Shown here piece by piece: positions 50,779 to 59,400 of a stretch of DNA of 64,000 nt. This DNA is from CAYNEI01 sp964396185 (GTDB lineage: Archaea > Thermoplasmatota > SW-10-69-26). Position numbers and translations under genes: made by a program. Position 1 is the stretch's first letter; every line of letters begins with the position of its first letter. Below the pieces are notes generated by a model. It worked only from the letters and a program-made list of their open reading frames with translations. It was not told the DNA's origin and ran no database searches. The stretch lies in the NCBI GenBank assembly GCA_964396185.1, contig CAYNEI010000007.1, forward strand, positions 21,521-85,520. Reading direction: 5' to 3'.

Positions 50779-52224
50779 GTGTACGTCATCCTGGGTTGCG
50801 GTTCTGTCGGTTTCAAAGTTGCCAGTACGCTCCAGGCACGGGGCGAGGAGGTCTTCGTCGTCGATGCCTCCGAGGCCAGGGTCCAGAACCTTCGAGACGG
50901 GAACTTGAACGCTGCCGTCGGGGATCTGCGTGACTTGGATCCGTTCCGTGACCAGCTCGAGCGAGCAGAGGCCATCCTGGTCCTCTCCAGCGAGGTGGAC
51001 GCCAACCAGGAGGGCGTGGTCTGGCTGCGCAAGCACTTCCAGGAAGCCCGCATCATCGCGCGGGCCACCGATCCTCCGTCCAAAGAGGCGCTCAAGAAGG
51101 CAGGTGCCGACGAGGTCATCCTCCCGCAAGAGGTTCTGGCCAGAAGCGTCGAGCGCCGCCTGCGGGACGTCCAGATGGAGGGCCGGGTGCGCGCGCTCAA
51201 GCGCCTGCTCCTGGATGCCCGCTCGCTCGCGATCTTCCTCCAGAGCAACCCGGACCCGGATGCCATCAGCTCCGCGCTGGCCCTCGAGTTCATCGCCCAA
51301 TCCCTGAACCCGGAGATCCAGGTCCGCAAGGTCACCAAGGGCGAAGTTGGCCGCCCGGAGAACCAGGCCATGATGAACCTGCTCAGCATCGATCTCGAGC
51401 AGGTCACGGACACCGAACAGGCCCACAAGATCGCCTCGAGCGCGGATCTGGTGGCCTTGGTAGATGTCTCCGTGGCGGGCAAGAACAACCCGCTGCCCGA
51501 GGACATCGTGCCCAACATCGTCTTCGACCACCACCCCACCGATGAGGAGCGCATCAAGGGGGACTTCCAGGACGTTCGCCCGGGCGTTGGTGCGACGGCC
51601 ACGCTGCTCACCGGCTACCTTCGCGAGCTCGGCGTGACCCCAACCAGCGAGATCGCCACAGCGCTCATGTACGGGATCCGCACGGACACCAAGGTGCTCA
51701 CGGGCAAGGTCGACACCGAGGACCTGGAGGCTGTGCGCTACCTGGGCGCCCTGATGGACTCCGAGATCCTCCGCCGCATCGAATCACCCCCCATGAGCAG
51801 CGACCAGATCACCGTGCTCGGCCGCGCCATCGAGGGCATGGACAAGCGTGGCTCGCTCGTCGTCTCGTTCCTCGGCGTGGTGCCCCAGTCCGACTACCTC
51901 TCCTACATCGCTGATTTCCTGTTGGACATCGAGGGTGTGGATACGGTGGTCGTCTACGGCGTGGTCATGGGCACCATCCACATCAGCGCGCGCTCCAGGG
52001 ACGTCCGCGTGCATCTGGGCAAGACCATGGAGGAACTCTTCGGACCGAACAAGGGCGGTGGGCATGCCCACATGGCCGGCGCCCAGATCCCCGTCGACGT
52101 CTTCGTCGAGATCCAGGACCGGGACGAGTTCCTCAACAGCGTCGAGGCCGCCTTCCACCAGAAGTTCCTGCGCGCCTTCGGCCACCGGGTCCAAGACGAG
52201 AGCGACCGCAGCCGCGAGGAATGA
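50779..52224 (+). CDS. TrkA-N / DHH-DHHA1 phosphoesterase
   Basis: 481 aa from GTG 50779 with aggag upstream; TATA cgttatatc at ~50716. N-terminal Rossmann TrkA-N domain (VILGCGSVGFKVASTLQARG, residues 2-130). DHH domain (QSNPDPDAISSALAL, VDVSV, FDHHPTDEE) and DHHA1 domain ending GGGHAHMAGAQIPV. DHH proteins hydrolyse small phosphodiesters such as c-di-AMP, pApA or oligoribonucleotides. The nucleotide-binding module may regulate it. It is the last gene before tRNA-Ser. Confidence 0.88.
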   Translation: MYVILGCGSVGFKVASTLQARGEEVFVVDASEARVQNLRDGNLNAAVGDLRDLDPFRDQLERAEAILVLSSEVDANQEGVVWLRKHFQEARIIARATDPPSKEALKKAGADEVILPQEVLARSVERRLRDVQMEGRVRALKRLLLDARSLAIFLQSNPDPDAISSALALEFIAQSLNPEIQVRKVTKGEVGRPENQAMMNLLSIDLEQVTDTEQAHKIASSADLVALVDVSVAGKNNPLPEDIVPNIVFDHHPTDEERIKGDFQDVRPGVGATATLLTGYLRELGVTPTSEIATALMYGIRTDTKVLTGKVDTEDLEAVRYLGALMDSEILRRIESPPMSSDQITVLGRAIEGMDKRGSLVVSFLGVVPQSDYLSYIADFLLDIEGVDTVVVYGVVMGTIHISARSRDVRVHLGKTMEELFGPNKGGGHAHMAGAQIPVDVFVEIQDRDEFLNSVEAAFHQKFLRAFGHRVQDESDRSREE

Positions 52225-52270
52225 GCTCGTCGATCACCTGGAACCCCCGCCCCGGTGGTTCCCCAACCCG

Positions 52271-52278
52271 TTATATAC
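52271..52278 (+). promoter_or_regulatory. TATA box of tRNA-Ser
   Basis: ttatatac is ~36 nt before the mature tRNA 5' end, predicting a start near 52300 and a short leader for RNase P. Confidence 0.65.
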
Positions 52279-52310
52279 GAGTCCGGGTTTGCCCGAGCCG
52301 CGTCATCTCT

Positions 52311-52392
52311 GCGGGGCTTGCCTAGCCTGGTAAGGCGCAGGATTGCTAATCCTGTGTGCTCTGCACTCGGGGGTTCGAATCCCCCGCCCCGC
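52311..52392 (+). tRNA. tRNA-Ser(GCT)
   Basis: 82 nt. Acceptor stem GCGGGGC/GCCCCGC (7 bp). Anticodon stem CAGGA/TCCTG with loop TTGCTAA, so anticodon GCT for AGC/AGT serine codons. A long variable arm (GTGC-tct-GCAC) and T-arm GGGGGTTCGAATCCCCC complete a class-II tRNA. No intron; no encoded CCA. Its 3' end is reused three more times in the repeats just downstream. Confidence 0.96.
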
Positions 52393-52571
52393 GTAGCACC
52401 TGAGCGCAGCGAAGGTGCGCAGCGGGGTGGGGGGTGAGTACGAACGGCCCTGACCGCAGAGCGTTCGTACGGCATCCCCCGCCCCGCGCTCCAACTGCAC
52501 AGATTCCTCAGGGGGATTCGAACGAAGTTCGATCGTCAGGCCCGGTGACACCGCGCCGCGGGCCTGACGAG
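52377..52571 (+). repeat. Tandem structured repeat after tRNA-Ser, copy A
   Basis: 195 bp that begins inside the tRNA 3' end (gaatcccccgccccgc). Stems: GTACGAACG/CGTTCGTAC (52438-52446, 52462-52470), ATCCCCC/GGGGGAT (52474-52480, 52511-52517), TCGAAC/GTTCGA (52518-52523, 52527-52532) and GTCAGGCCCG/CGGGCCTGAC (52535-52544, 52559-52568). A second tRNA-end copy starts at 52474. Confidence 0.75.
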
Positions 52572-52605
52572 AGGCCGACCTCGGCGATGGCGTCATGGTC
52601 GGCCG

Positions 52606-52801
52606 GAATCCCCCGCCCCGCGTAGCACCTGAGGGCAGCGAAGGTGCGCAGCAGGGTGGGGGGTGAGTACGGACGGCTCCGATCGCGCAACGTTCGTACG
52701 GCATCCCCCGCCCCGCGCTTCCATCGTATCGATTCTCCAACGGGGGATTCGAACGACTTCGATCGTCAGGCCCGTCGACACCGCGCCGCGGGCTTGGCGA
52801 G
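52606..52801 (+). repeat. Tandem structured repeat after tRNA-Ser, copy B
   Basis: 196 bp, 229 bp downstream of copy A and very similar to it. It again opens with the tRNA 3' end and holds another at 52703. All equivalent stems are kept. Changes in the first and last stems turn A-U or G-C pairs into G-U on the plus strand. 34 bp of unrelated sequence separate the copies. Confidence 0.75.
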
Positions 52802-52852
52802 CTCGTGCACCCGGAACGCAACCCCTTTCCCTGAGCGAGCCTCTTGGACGGC

Positions 52853-53263
52853 GTGGAACGCGAGACCGTTCGCCCAACACAGTTCCTCTACTGGTTCCAG
52901 CTCGTCTACGGAGTGGTTCTGGGCGCTGCTGGCTTGTACGCGTACCAGCAGTGGAGTGCCGGGGTGCGAGGCATCCAGCTGGTCCTGCTCGCTGGCGGGA
53001 TGACCCTGCTCACCCTCATCTTCGTGATCTACCTCCAGAACCTCCACAAGGCGAACCTCCACCCGGACTACTCGAAGACCTGTTATGCGTGCAAGCTGGC
53101 GGTGAACCGGTACTCCGAGTTCTGCGAGCACTGTGGGGCTGACCAGATCGAGCGGTCCAAGATCGGTGCATGTCCGGAGTGCCAGGCCACCGTGTACGAG
53201 GGGGTTGCCTACTGCCCGACCTGCGGGGACGATCTCAGGAACCGCAAGCTGCAGAAGGTGTGA
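52853..53263 (+). CDS. Membrane protein with double zinc ribbon
   Basis: 136 aa from GTG 52853 (TTG 52844 is also possible). Two transmembrane helices (FLYWFQLVYGVVLGAAGLYA; IQLVLLAGGMTLLTLIFVIY) precede two cytoplasmic zinc ribbons (CYACKL...CEHCG; CPEC...CPTCG). Zinc-ribbon membrane proteins are common in archaea, usually without known function. A weak aacccctttcc box is ~26 nt upstream. Confidence 0.72.
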   Translation: MERETVRPTQFLYWFQLVYGVVLGAAGLYAYQQWSAGVRGIQLVLLAGGMTLLTLIFVIYLQNLHKANLHPDYSKTCYACKLAVNRYSEFCEHCGADQIERSKIGACPECQATVYEGVAYCPTCGDDLRNRKLQKV

Positions 53264-53459
53264 CCTGGCCGGTGAGTAGATGGGGGGCAGGAGGGGAGAC
53301 CCCGTGGGGGAACGGGGCCCCCCACATGCTTCCGGGCCGAAGCCCTTGACACGCGCCTCGCTGCCTCCCATAGGCGATTCTACTTGCAGACTTCAAACTA
53401 GGTTCCATGTCACCGACTGGGGGCACGAACCAGGCCCTCAGATGGGGAGCCGTGGCCTC
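53264..53459. other. Intergenic region with GC hairpin before an assembly gap
   Basis: The inverted pair GTGGGGG/CCCCCAC near 53302-53323 could stop transcription of the zinc-ribbon gene, though no T-run follows. No start for the amidohydrolase is evident before the gap. Confidence 0.4.
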
Positions 53460-53559
53460 NNNNNNNNNNNNNNNNNNNNNNNNNNNNNNNNNNNNNNNNN
53501 NNNNNNNNNNNNNNNNNNNNNNNNNNNNNNNNNNNNNNNNNNNNNNNNNNNNNNNNNNN
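53460..53559. other. Assembly gap (100 N) without duplicated flanks
   Basis: No shared sequence at the edges; real sequence is missing. It removes the N-terminal part of the amidohydrolase, probably several hundred bases. Confidence 0.8.
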
Positions 53560-54448
53560 CCTGGGCATCACCACGGTGGCGGACACCACCTGGCACCGGG
53601 AGATCGAGCTGCTCACGCGCGGTGCCCGGGAAGCCTGGATGCTCCAGCGCAGCGGCATGTACCTGGCCGAGGAGCTCCTCGACCACGCCGAGCCCATGCG
53701 CCTGGGCCGCCTGGAGGGCGAGGGCTGCTCCCTGCTCGGTGTCAAGATCTACACCGACGGATCCGTGGGCGCGCGCACGGCTGCCGTCCACGAACCCTAC
53801 GCGGACGAGCCCACCACCGGGCGGCTCCTGCGGGATGCAAAGCAGGTGGAAGCCATCGCCACGCGCGCCACTCGCTTGGGCCTCCAGCTCAAGGCACATG
53901 CCATCGGGGACCGGGCCATCGAGGCTGTGCTCGACGGCATCACGTCAGCCGGGCTCACAGCCGAGCACCGGCCCCGCATCGAGCACGCAGAGATGCTCAA
54001 CCACGACCACCTCGAGCGCATGACCGAGCACGGCATCACAGCGGTGATGCAGCCGAACTTCATCGGCAACTGGCAGGGTCCTGATGGGTTGTACGAGTCA
54101 GCTCTGGGTCCCGAACGCGCCCGAGCCATGAACCCGCTCGGCTCCATCCTGGAGGCAGGCGTCCCCCTGGCGTTTTCCAGCGACGGCATGCCTTACGGCC
54201 CCCTCTACGGGATCCAGTGCGCGACAGAGCACCCGTCCCCGAGCGAGCGGATCACGGTGGACCAAGCCCTGCACGCCTACACAAGCGGGGCCGCCTACGC
54301 GCTCGGGTTCGAGGACAGGCTCGGCGTGCTCAAGCCCGGCGGCTTGGCCGATGCCGTGATCCTCGACCAGGATCCGCGTACAAGCGGGGCGGCGGGGACC
54401 GGCATCGCTGGCACCGTCATGGCTGGCGAGCTCATCGCAACCGGATGA
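53560..54448 (+). CDS. Amidohydrolase family 3 (YtcJ-like), 5' end lost in gap
   Basis: The visible 295 residues are the C-terminal part of an Amidohydro_3 enzyme. Present: VKIYTDGSVGARTAAV (metal-binding Lys region), LKAHAIGDRAIE and RIEHAEML (His ligands), FSSDGMPYGPLYGIQCA (Asp) and LKPGGLADAVILD. The N-terminal HxH metal site lies in the gap. Family members hydrolyse varied amides; substrate unknown. The 3' end overlaps a convergent subtilase gene by 17 bases. Confidence 0.85.
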
Positions 54449-55511
54449 TGGCCTCGTCTGCCCGCACGATCCCGTACCCGTACCGTTGGTGGTGGTGGTC
54501 GAAGCCGACCTTCTCGGCCGTGCTGATCAGCGCCCGCTTGATCTCCTCGACGGCCTCGGCGTCCTGGCGCTTGTACTCCGGGTTCTCCTGGAGCAGCAAC
54601 GCGACGATGCCGCCCACGATGGGCGTGGCCTGGCTGGTGCCGCTGACCACGCAGTACCCCTGTCCCGTTGGCGCGTTGGCTGCGCAGCCCCGGTTGGGCC
54701 ATGGGCCCAGGACCGCCACGCCTGGAGCGGAGAGCTCGGGTTTCCGGTTCGGGTCCCGGCGTTCGGTCAGGCCGAGCGGCCCGTCGCCGGTGGCGTTGTT
54801 GCCCTCACACGAGAACGCAGCGATCTCCTTGGTCTCATCCACGGCGGCCACGGCGATCACCCGGGGGATGTTGGCGGGTGAGGCCACCTCGCAGTCTGAT
54901 CCATCCTCTCCTTGCTCGGCGTTGCCGGCCGCTGCGACGACAACGACGCCGGCGTCGATGGCGTCGTTGACCGCGTTCTCCACTTGGCGGTCCAGCTCGA
55001 GTAGGCGAGGCTGGGAGCCCAGGCTGAGCACGATCACGTGCGCGCCCAGGTTCACGGCGGTGTTGATCGCGTTGGCCACGTCCCGGCTCGCATCAGCGCC
55101 GCCGGTCCCAGAACCGGGGAGCGCTTTGAGCGCGATGAGCCGTGCTTCGGGTGCGACGCCTTGGACGAAGGGTTCGCGGGCATCGCCCACGGCCTGGGCG
55201 GTGACCAACCCAGCCACATGCGTGCCGTGGCCGTTGTCGTCGTACGGCTCTTCCCGGTTGTTGACGAGGTCCCGCCAGCTCACCGAGACCCCATCGAACT
55301 CCTGGTGGCTGGCCGTGATGCCCGTGTCGACGACGGCCACGCGCACGCCCGAGCCCGTGATCCCATCGGCATGAAGATCGTCCACGCCGGTCATGGAGAG
55401 CACCCACTCGTTCGTCGGTGCTCCAGAGAGATCGCGGACCGTCTCGGTGCAGCCGACGGTCAGCGTGGCCAACGTTACCACCAGCACCACCGGGACTCGG
55501 CCGCTCGCCAT
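54432..55511 (-). CDS. Lipoprotein subtilase (S8 family)
   Basis: 359 aa. Lipobox signal with Cys21 (LATLTVGC). Catalytic D62 (VAVVDTGI), H95 (NGHGTHVAG), oxyanion N197 (AAAGNAE) and S293 (SGTSQATP). There is almost no propeptide, so folding may not use one. TATA ggtttgatg (~55538) is 27 nt before ATG 55511. It would act outside the cell, tethered to the membrane. First of three subtilases in 7 kb. Confidence 0.92.
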   Translation of the reverse strand: MASGRVPVVLVVTLATLTVGCTETVRDLSGAPTNEWVLSMTGVDDLHADGITGSGVRVAVVDTGITASHQEFDGVSVSWRDLVNNREEPYDDNGHGTHVAGLVTAQAVGDAREPFVQGVAPEARLIALKALPGSGTGGADASRDVANAINTAVNLGAHVIVLSLGSQPRLLELDRQVENAVNDAIDAGVVVVAAAGNAEQGEDGSDCEVASPANIPRVIAVAAVDETKEIAAFSCEGNNATGDGPLGLTERRDPNRKPELSAPGVAVLGPWPNRGCAANAPTGQGYCVVSGTSQATPIVGGIVALLLQENPEYKRQDAEAVEEIKRALISTAEKVGFDHHHQRYGYGIVRADEAIIRLR

Positions 55512-55627
55512 CGGGGGCGCCAGGGTCCCCGCCTACATCAAACCTCTCGTCCTTGCCCCACATCGCCCACAGACGGCCGAGGTGGCGCGCCGGCATGCTC
55601 ATACCACACCGGTGTTGTGGGGGTTGT

Positions 55628-56662
55628 GTGCCCACCGTCGTCCTCGCCCACGACCACTTCCTTGACGGCCACGCCAAGACCGCTGAGGCCCTGATCCGCT
55701 ACGGCCAGGACGAGGTCGTCTGCGTCGTCGACCGCGCCAGCCAAGGGGAGCACGCGGATGCCGTGGTCGCCGACCCGGGGAAGGGCATCCCGGTGGTCCC
55801 CACCATCGAGGAGGGCCTCGAGCTTGGCGGCGACCGCCTGGCCATCGGTGTGGCTCCGGTCGGGGGCCGGCTGCCCGAGGCGTGGCGCAGCGACGTGCTG
55901 GCTGCGCTCGAACAGGGCCTGGACGTTCAGGCGGGGCTCCACGACTTCCTCGCAGACGATCCCGCCTTCGCCCAGGCTGCGGCAGCCAGCGGCGCGCGCA
56001 TCCTGGACGTTCGACGCCCTCCCGCGGACAAGCCCATCTACAGTGGACGGATCCTGGACGAGGATGTCCTGGTGGTGCTCACCGTGGGCACCGACTGCTC
56101 GTCCGGGAAGATGACCACGGCCATCGAGCTCGTGCGCGAGCTGGAGGCACGCGGTACCGGCGTGGGCTTCGCGGCCACCGGCCAAACCGGCATCATGATC
56201 GGCGCGGACAGCGGGGTCGTCGTCGACGCCGTTCCAGCCGACTTCGTGGCCGGCTGGACCGAACGCATCGCGCTGGAAGCCCACGAGGCCACCGGGGCCG
56301 AGGTGGTGGTGGTCGAAGGCCAGGGCGCGCTCACCCACCCAGCCTACGCCGCGGTCTCCCTGGGCCTGCTCCATGGTGCCAGCCCCCAAGCATGCATCCT
56401 CTGCCACGACGCCGCCCGCAAGCACAAGACCGCTGACTTCCACGGCGGCCGGCGCTTCCCCGTCCACCCACCCGGCCAGGAGTGGGAGACCATCGCGCGC
56501 CTGGCCCAAGCCATCCGAGCACCCGAGCTGCTGGGCCTTAGCATCATGAACGGCCCGCTGCCCACCACCGACGAGAACGGTCCTCTCGACGGGGTCCCCC
56601 GTGTGGACGTCCTGGCCGATGGCGCCGAGGTGCTCGCCGAGCGCGTGGAGGCCCTCCTGTGA
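55628..56662 (+). CDS. dgcN: DUF1611 P-loop protein, DgcN-like
   Basis: 344 aa from GTG 55628, ~27 nt after tcatacc. N-terminal Rossmann-like half; C-terminal P-loop GTDCSSGKMTTA with VVVEGQGALTHPAY and ILCHDAARKH, all typical of DUF1611. It overlaps the next gene, an enolase-superfamily enzyme, by four bases. The DUF1611 plus enolase-superfamily pair matches DgcN/DgcA, reported for D-glutamate catabolism (N-acetylation, then racemisation) in marine bacteria and halophilic archaea. The specific substrate here is inferred from that pairing. Confidence 0.78.
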   Translation: MPTVVLAHDHFLDGHAKTAEALIRYGQDEVVCVVDRASQGEHADAVVADPGKGIPVVPTIEEGLELGGDRLAIGVAPVGGRLPEAWRSDVLAALEQGLDVQAGLHDFLADDPAFAQAAAASGARILDVRRPPADKPIYSGRILDEDVLVVLTVGTDCSSGKMTTAIELVRELEARGTGVGFAATGQTGIMIGADSGVVVDAVPADFVAGWTERIALEAHEATGAEVVVVEGQGALTHPAYAAVSLGLLHGASPQACILCHDAARKHKTADFHGGRRFPVHPPGQEWETIARLAQAIRAPELLGLSIMNGPLPTTDENGPLDGVPRVDVLADGAEVLAERVEALL

Positions 56663-57744
56663 CGCCAGGCATCGACCACGTGACCACCCGCATCCCCCTG
56701 CAACGCCCCTTCGCCATCTCCCGCGGCACCATGACCGAGACCCAGCTCGTCCACGTACGCCTGACCCTTGACGGCAAGACCGGCTGGGGGGAGGGCTGTC
56801 CATCCCCGGGTGTGACCGGCGAGACCCTCGCTGAGACCACTGCCGCGCTTGCGCGCCTGGAGGCAGACCGCCTGGATCCCACGGAGCTCGAGGCCTCCCT
56901 GGAGGCGATCAGCAGCCTGCCGCCGGCTGCACGAAGCGCTGTCGACCTCGCGCTCCACGACCTCGCTGGCCGCCTGGAAGGCCGCCCGGTCCACGACCTG
57001 CTGGGCATCCCAGTGGGGGACGACTGGACCGCGGCCACCGTCACGCTGACCGACCCCGCCGATGCCCGCGCGCAGGCCGAGCAGTGGCTCAGCCGAGGCT
57101 TCCTGCGGCTCAAGCTCAAGGTCGGGGACCCCAGCGGCGTGCTCGAGCTCATCGACGCGGTCCGCGAGATGCTCCCCAACGAGACCTTCGACTGGCTCCC
57201 TGAAGCAGAGATCTGGGTGGATGCCAACGAGGCCCTCGACCTCGCCTCGGCCCGCGAGCTCCTGCCATCCATGGCCGAGCGCGGCGTGCGCTTGGTCGAA
57301 CAACCTCTCCCCGGCGAGGACCTGGAAGGCCTGGCCAAGCTGGCCGCCGAGACCCCCATCCCCCTCGTGGTGGACGAAGGCATCCAGGGACCCGATGACA
57401 TCGCCACCCTGGAGACCATCGAGGGGCCCATCGTGGTCAACGTCAAGGTCCAGAAGGTCGGCGGGCTCGCCCCAGCCAAGGCCACCATCGAGGCCGCCAA
57501 GCACCAAGGCCGCGACGTGCTGGTGGGCTGCAACATCGAATCCGGGCTCGGCATCGCGGCCGGCTGCCACCTCCTGGGCGCCGTCGATCATACCGACCTC
57601 GACGGCAACCTCTTCCTCGCCCAGGACCCCTTCCCGCTCGCCCGCCAAGGCCCTGGCCACGCCACCACGCCAGAAGGCCCAGGCTTGGGCGTGGTCCCGG
57701 ACCGGCGATTCCCCCCTGGGCAAGAGGCCGCCAAGAAGAGCTAA
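56659..57744 (+). CDS. dgcA: Enolase-superfamily epimerase/racemase, DgcA-like
   Basis: 361 aa. MLE-subgroup barrel: KxK acid/base K152/K154 (LRLKLKVG), metal ligands D188 (WVDANEAL), E214 (LVEQPLP) and D239 (LVVDEGI), and opposing Lys K263 (NVKVQKVGG). This residue pattern fits dipeptide epimerases and N-acyl amino acid racemases. Pairing with the DUF1611 gene favours an N-acyl-D-glutamate role. GTG 56659 overlaps the upstream stop. Confidence 0.82.
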   Translation: MTPGIDHVTTRIPLQRPFAISRGTMTETQLVHVRLTLDGKTGWGEGCPSPGVTGETLAETTAALARLEADRLDPTELEASLEAISSLPPAARSAVDLALHDLAGRLEGRPVHDLLGIPVGDDWTAATVTLTDPADARAQAEQWLSRGFLRLKLKVGDPSGVLELIDAVREMLPNETFDWLPEAEIWVDANEALDLASARELLPSMAERGVRLVEQPLPGEDLEGLAKLAAETPIPLVVDEGIQGPDDIATLETIEGPIVVNVKVQKVGGLAPAKATIEAAKHQGRDVLVGCNIESGLGIAAGCHLLGAVDHTDLDGNLFLAQDPFPLARQGPGHATTPEGPGLGVVPDRRFPPGQEAAKKS

Positions 57745-57769
57745 GAACCTCCCTCCCAGTCGTCCACCG

Positions 57770-59341
57770 ATGGCACCCAGGGGTCCGCTCGTCCTACTCA
57801 TCGCTCTGATCACCTTAACCACCGGCTGCATCGGGCTCGGCTCGTCCGACGAGCCAGACGACGAGCTCGAGCCCACGAGCCGGGAGGACCGCGTGCTCGG
57901 CCATGCTCACCTGACCGGTGGCGCATCAGGCGGGCCCACACGTGTCGGCACCACGGGAGCGGTGTTCGAGGCTGAGAACGGAGCGCAAGCCATGGTCCTC
58001 GAGTACACCTACCGGACCGAGGGGCGCACCTCCGAGCTGAACGTCGCGCTCACCTCCCCCGAGGGCAAGCTCGTCCACCGGATCCAGATCGGCCCCGGCC
58101 AAGAGGATGCCGTCCGCTCGGGCTGGCTCGTGCTTCCGGGCGAACCGGGAACGTGGACCCTGGCGGGGCGCGCCAACGGCACGCACTCGTACGAGCTCAA
58201 CGTGACCTCCCTTGCACCCGCCGATGAGCTCGTCGCGGTGCCTGGGACGGGATCCACCGAGCGGGTCGTGGTGGCCGTGGTGGATACAGGTATCAACCCG
58301 TACCACGAGGTCTTCACCTCCGCAAACCTCTCCACCGCTGATCTCCCGGCCGACATCGTGGAGGCCGACACGGGCGAGCCTGCCCTCTCGGTGCCCGTGG
58401 CACCCAGCGAGGACTACCGCTCCTCCATCCTGCTGGATGGATCCATCTGGAGCCAGATGCCAGGCCAGCGCCTGGTCCACTTCGACGGGACCAACGTGCT
58501 CGGCTACCACCTCGACGACACCGCGCTACCCACGCTACCCGTGCTCGACCGGGCAGGCCACGGGACCATGGTGGCCAACAGCATCGTTCGCGAGAACCCG
58601 GAGGCCCTCGTCGTCATGGTCACCGGCAACGACTACGATGCAGGCGTCCGGTGGGCGGCCGATCAACCATGGATCGATCTCATCAGCCTCTCCTGGGGCC
58701 CCGCGGTCAACGCCGCCGGCGCGCTGGAACCCCACCTCGCCGGGTTCGTGACCCCGGAGGCCACCCGCATGGCCCACGAGGCCGGTAAGATCGTGTTCAC
58801 CGCCACAGGCAACGACCCGACCCTGGCGTTCACGGACACCACCAGCGGGCCAGCTTGGGTGCACGCGGTCAGTGGTGCTCAACCCGACACGCGCGCTCGA
58901 GCGACCATGAGCGGCAACCTCGTCGACACGGTGGCCAACTGGACCCAAACCCTGGCCACGTACGACAGCCTCAACGAGACCCGAACAGGCAGCGGCACCA
59001 GCTTCGCCACGCCCACCACGGCTGGCATCGCCGCGCGCATCCTCCACGAGGTGCGCCAAGCTGGAGCAGAGGCCGAGGCCAGCGAGCTCAGAGACGCGCT
59101 CAACCGCACCGCCGTCTACTGGGACACCACCGACTACGGTGGTCCAAGCGATCCTGGCCCAAGCATCCCTGTTGCGCCTGGGCCCTGGGCGTCGATGGGC
59201 TGGGGCTACCTCGACGGATCGGCCGTGCCCACAGCCGTGGCCGGGCTGCTCGGCGAGCAACCGCTGCCGGACAAGCCCAGCGAGGCCGAGGCGTTCATGG
59301 GCACGAGCCTGGCGTTGCGCCAAGCTTGGTGGCCCCGCTGA
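57770..59341 (+). CDS. Lipoprotein subtilase (S8 family), divergent
   Basis: 523 aa. ATG 57770 starts a lipobox signal (LITLTTGC, Cys20), ~28 nt after gctaagaac; a long in-frame extension upstream lies inside dgcA and is not coding. A beta-rich pro-domain (~40-160) resembles a P- or C2-like sandwich. Catalytic D172 (VAVVDTGI), H264 (AGHGTMVA), oxyanion N in TATGND and S411 (GSGTSFATP). Spacing between Asp and His is long. Extracellular, membrane-tethered. Confidence 0.88.
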   Translation: MAPRGPLVLLIALITLTTGCIGLGSSDEPDDELEPTSREDRVLGHAHLTGGASGGPTRVGTTGAVFEAENGAQAMVLEYTYRTEGRTSELNVALTSPEGKLVHRIQIGPGQEDAVRSGWLVLPGEPGTWTLAGRANGTHSYELNVTSLAPADELVAVPGTGSTERVVVAVVDTGINPYHEVFTSANLSTADLPADIVEADTGEPALSVPVAPSEDYRSSILLDGSIWSQMPGQRLVHFDGTNVLGYHLDDTALPTLPVLDRAGHGTMVANSIVRENPEALVVMVTGNDYDAGVRWAADQPWIDLISLSWGPAVNAAGALEPHLAGFVTPEATRMAHEAGKIVFTATGNDPTLAFTDTTSGPAWVHAVSGAQPDTRARATMSGNLVDTVANWTQTLATYDSLNETRTGSGTSFATPTTAGIAARILHEVRQAGAEAEASELRDALNRTAVYWDTTDYGGPSDPGPSIPVAPGPWASMGWGYLDGSAVPTAVAGLLGEQPLPDKPSEAEAFMGTSLALRQAWWPR

Positions 59342-59400
59342 AGCTACCAAGCAACGCGTAACTCCACCACGTTCAAGGGCCGTGAGGCTCCCCTGGAGCC

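Noticed and set aside
52377..52801. Possible CRISPR array after tRNA-Ser.
   Set aside because: Only two long units at a 229-bp period, no short regular repeats and spacers, and no cas genes.
53407..53459. ATG-initiated frame just before the 53.46-kb gap as the possible amidohydrolase start.
   Set aside because: The 17 residues show no amidohydrolase N-terminal motif, and the gap length is unknown, so the link cannot be tested here.
57062..57769. In-frame 5' extension of the second subtilase.
   Set aside because: It lies wholly within dgcA in another frame, while a lipobox signal and TATA box fix the start at 57770.
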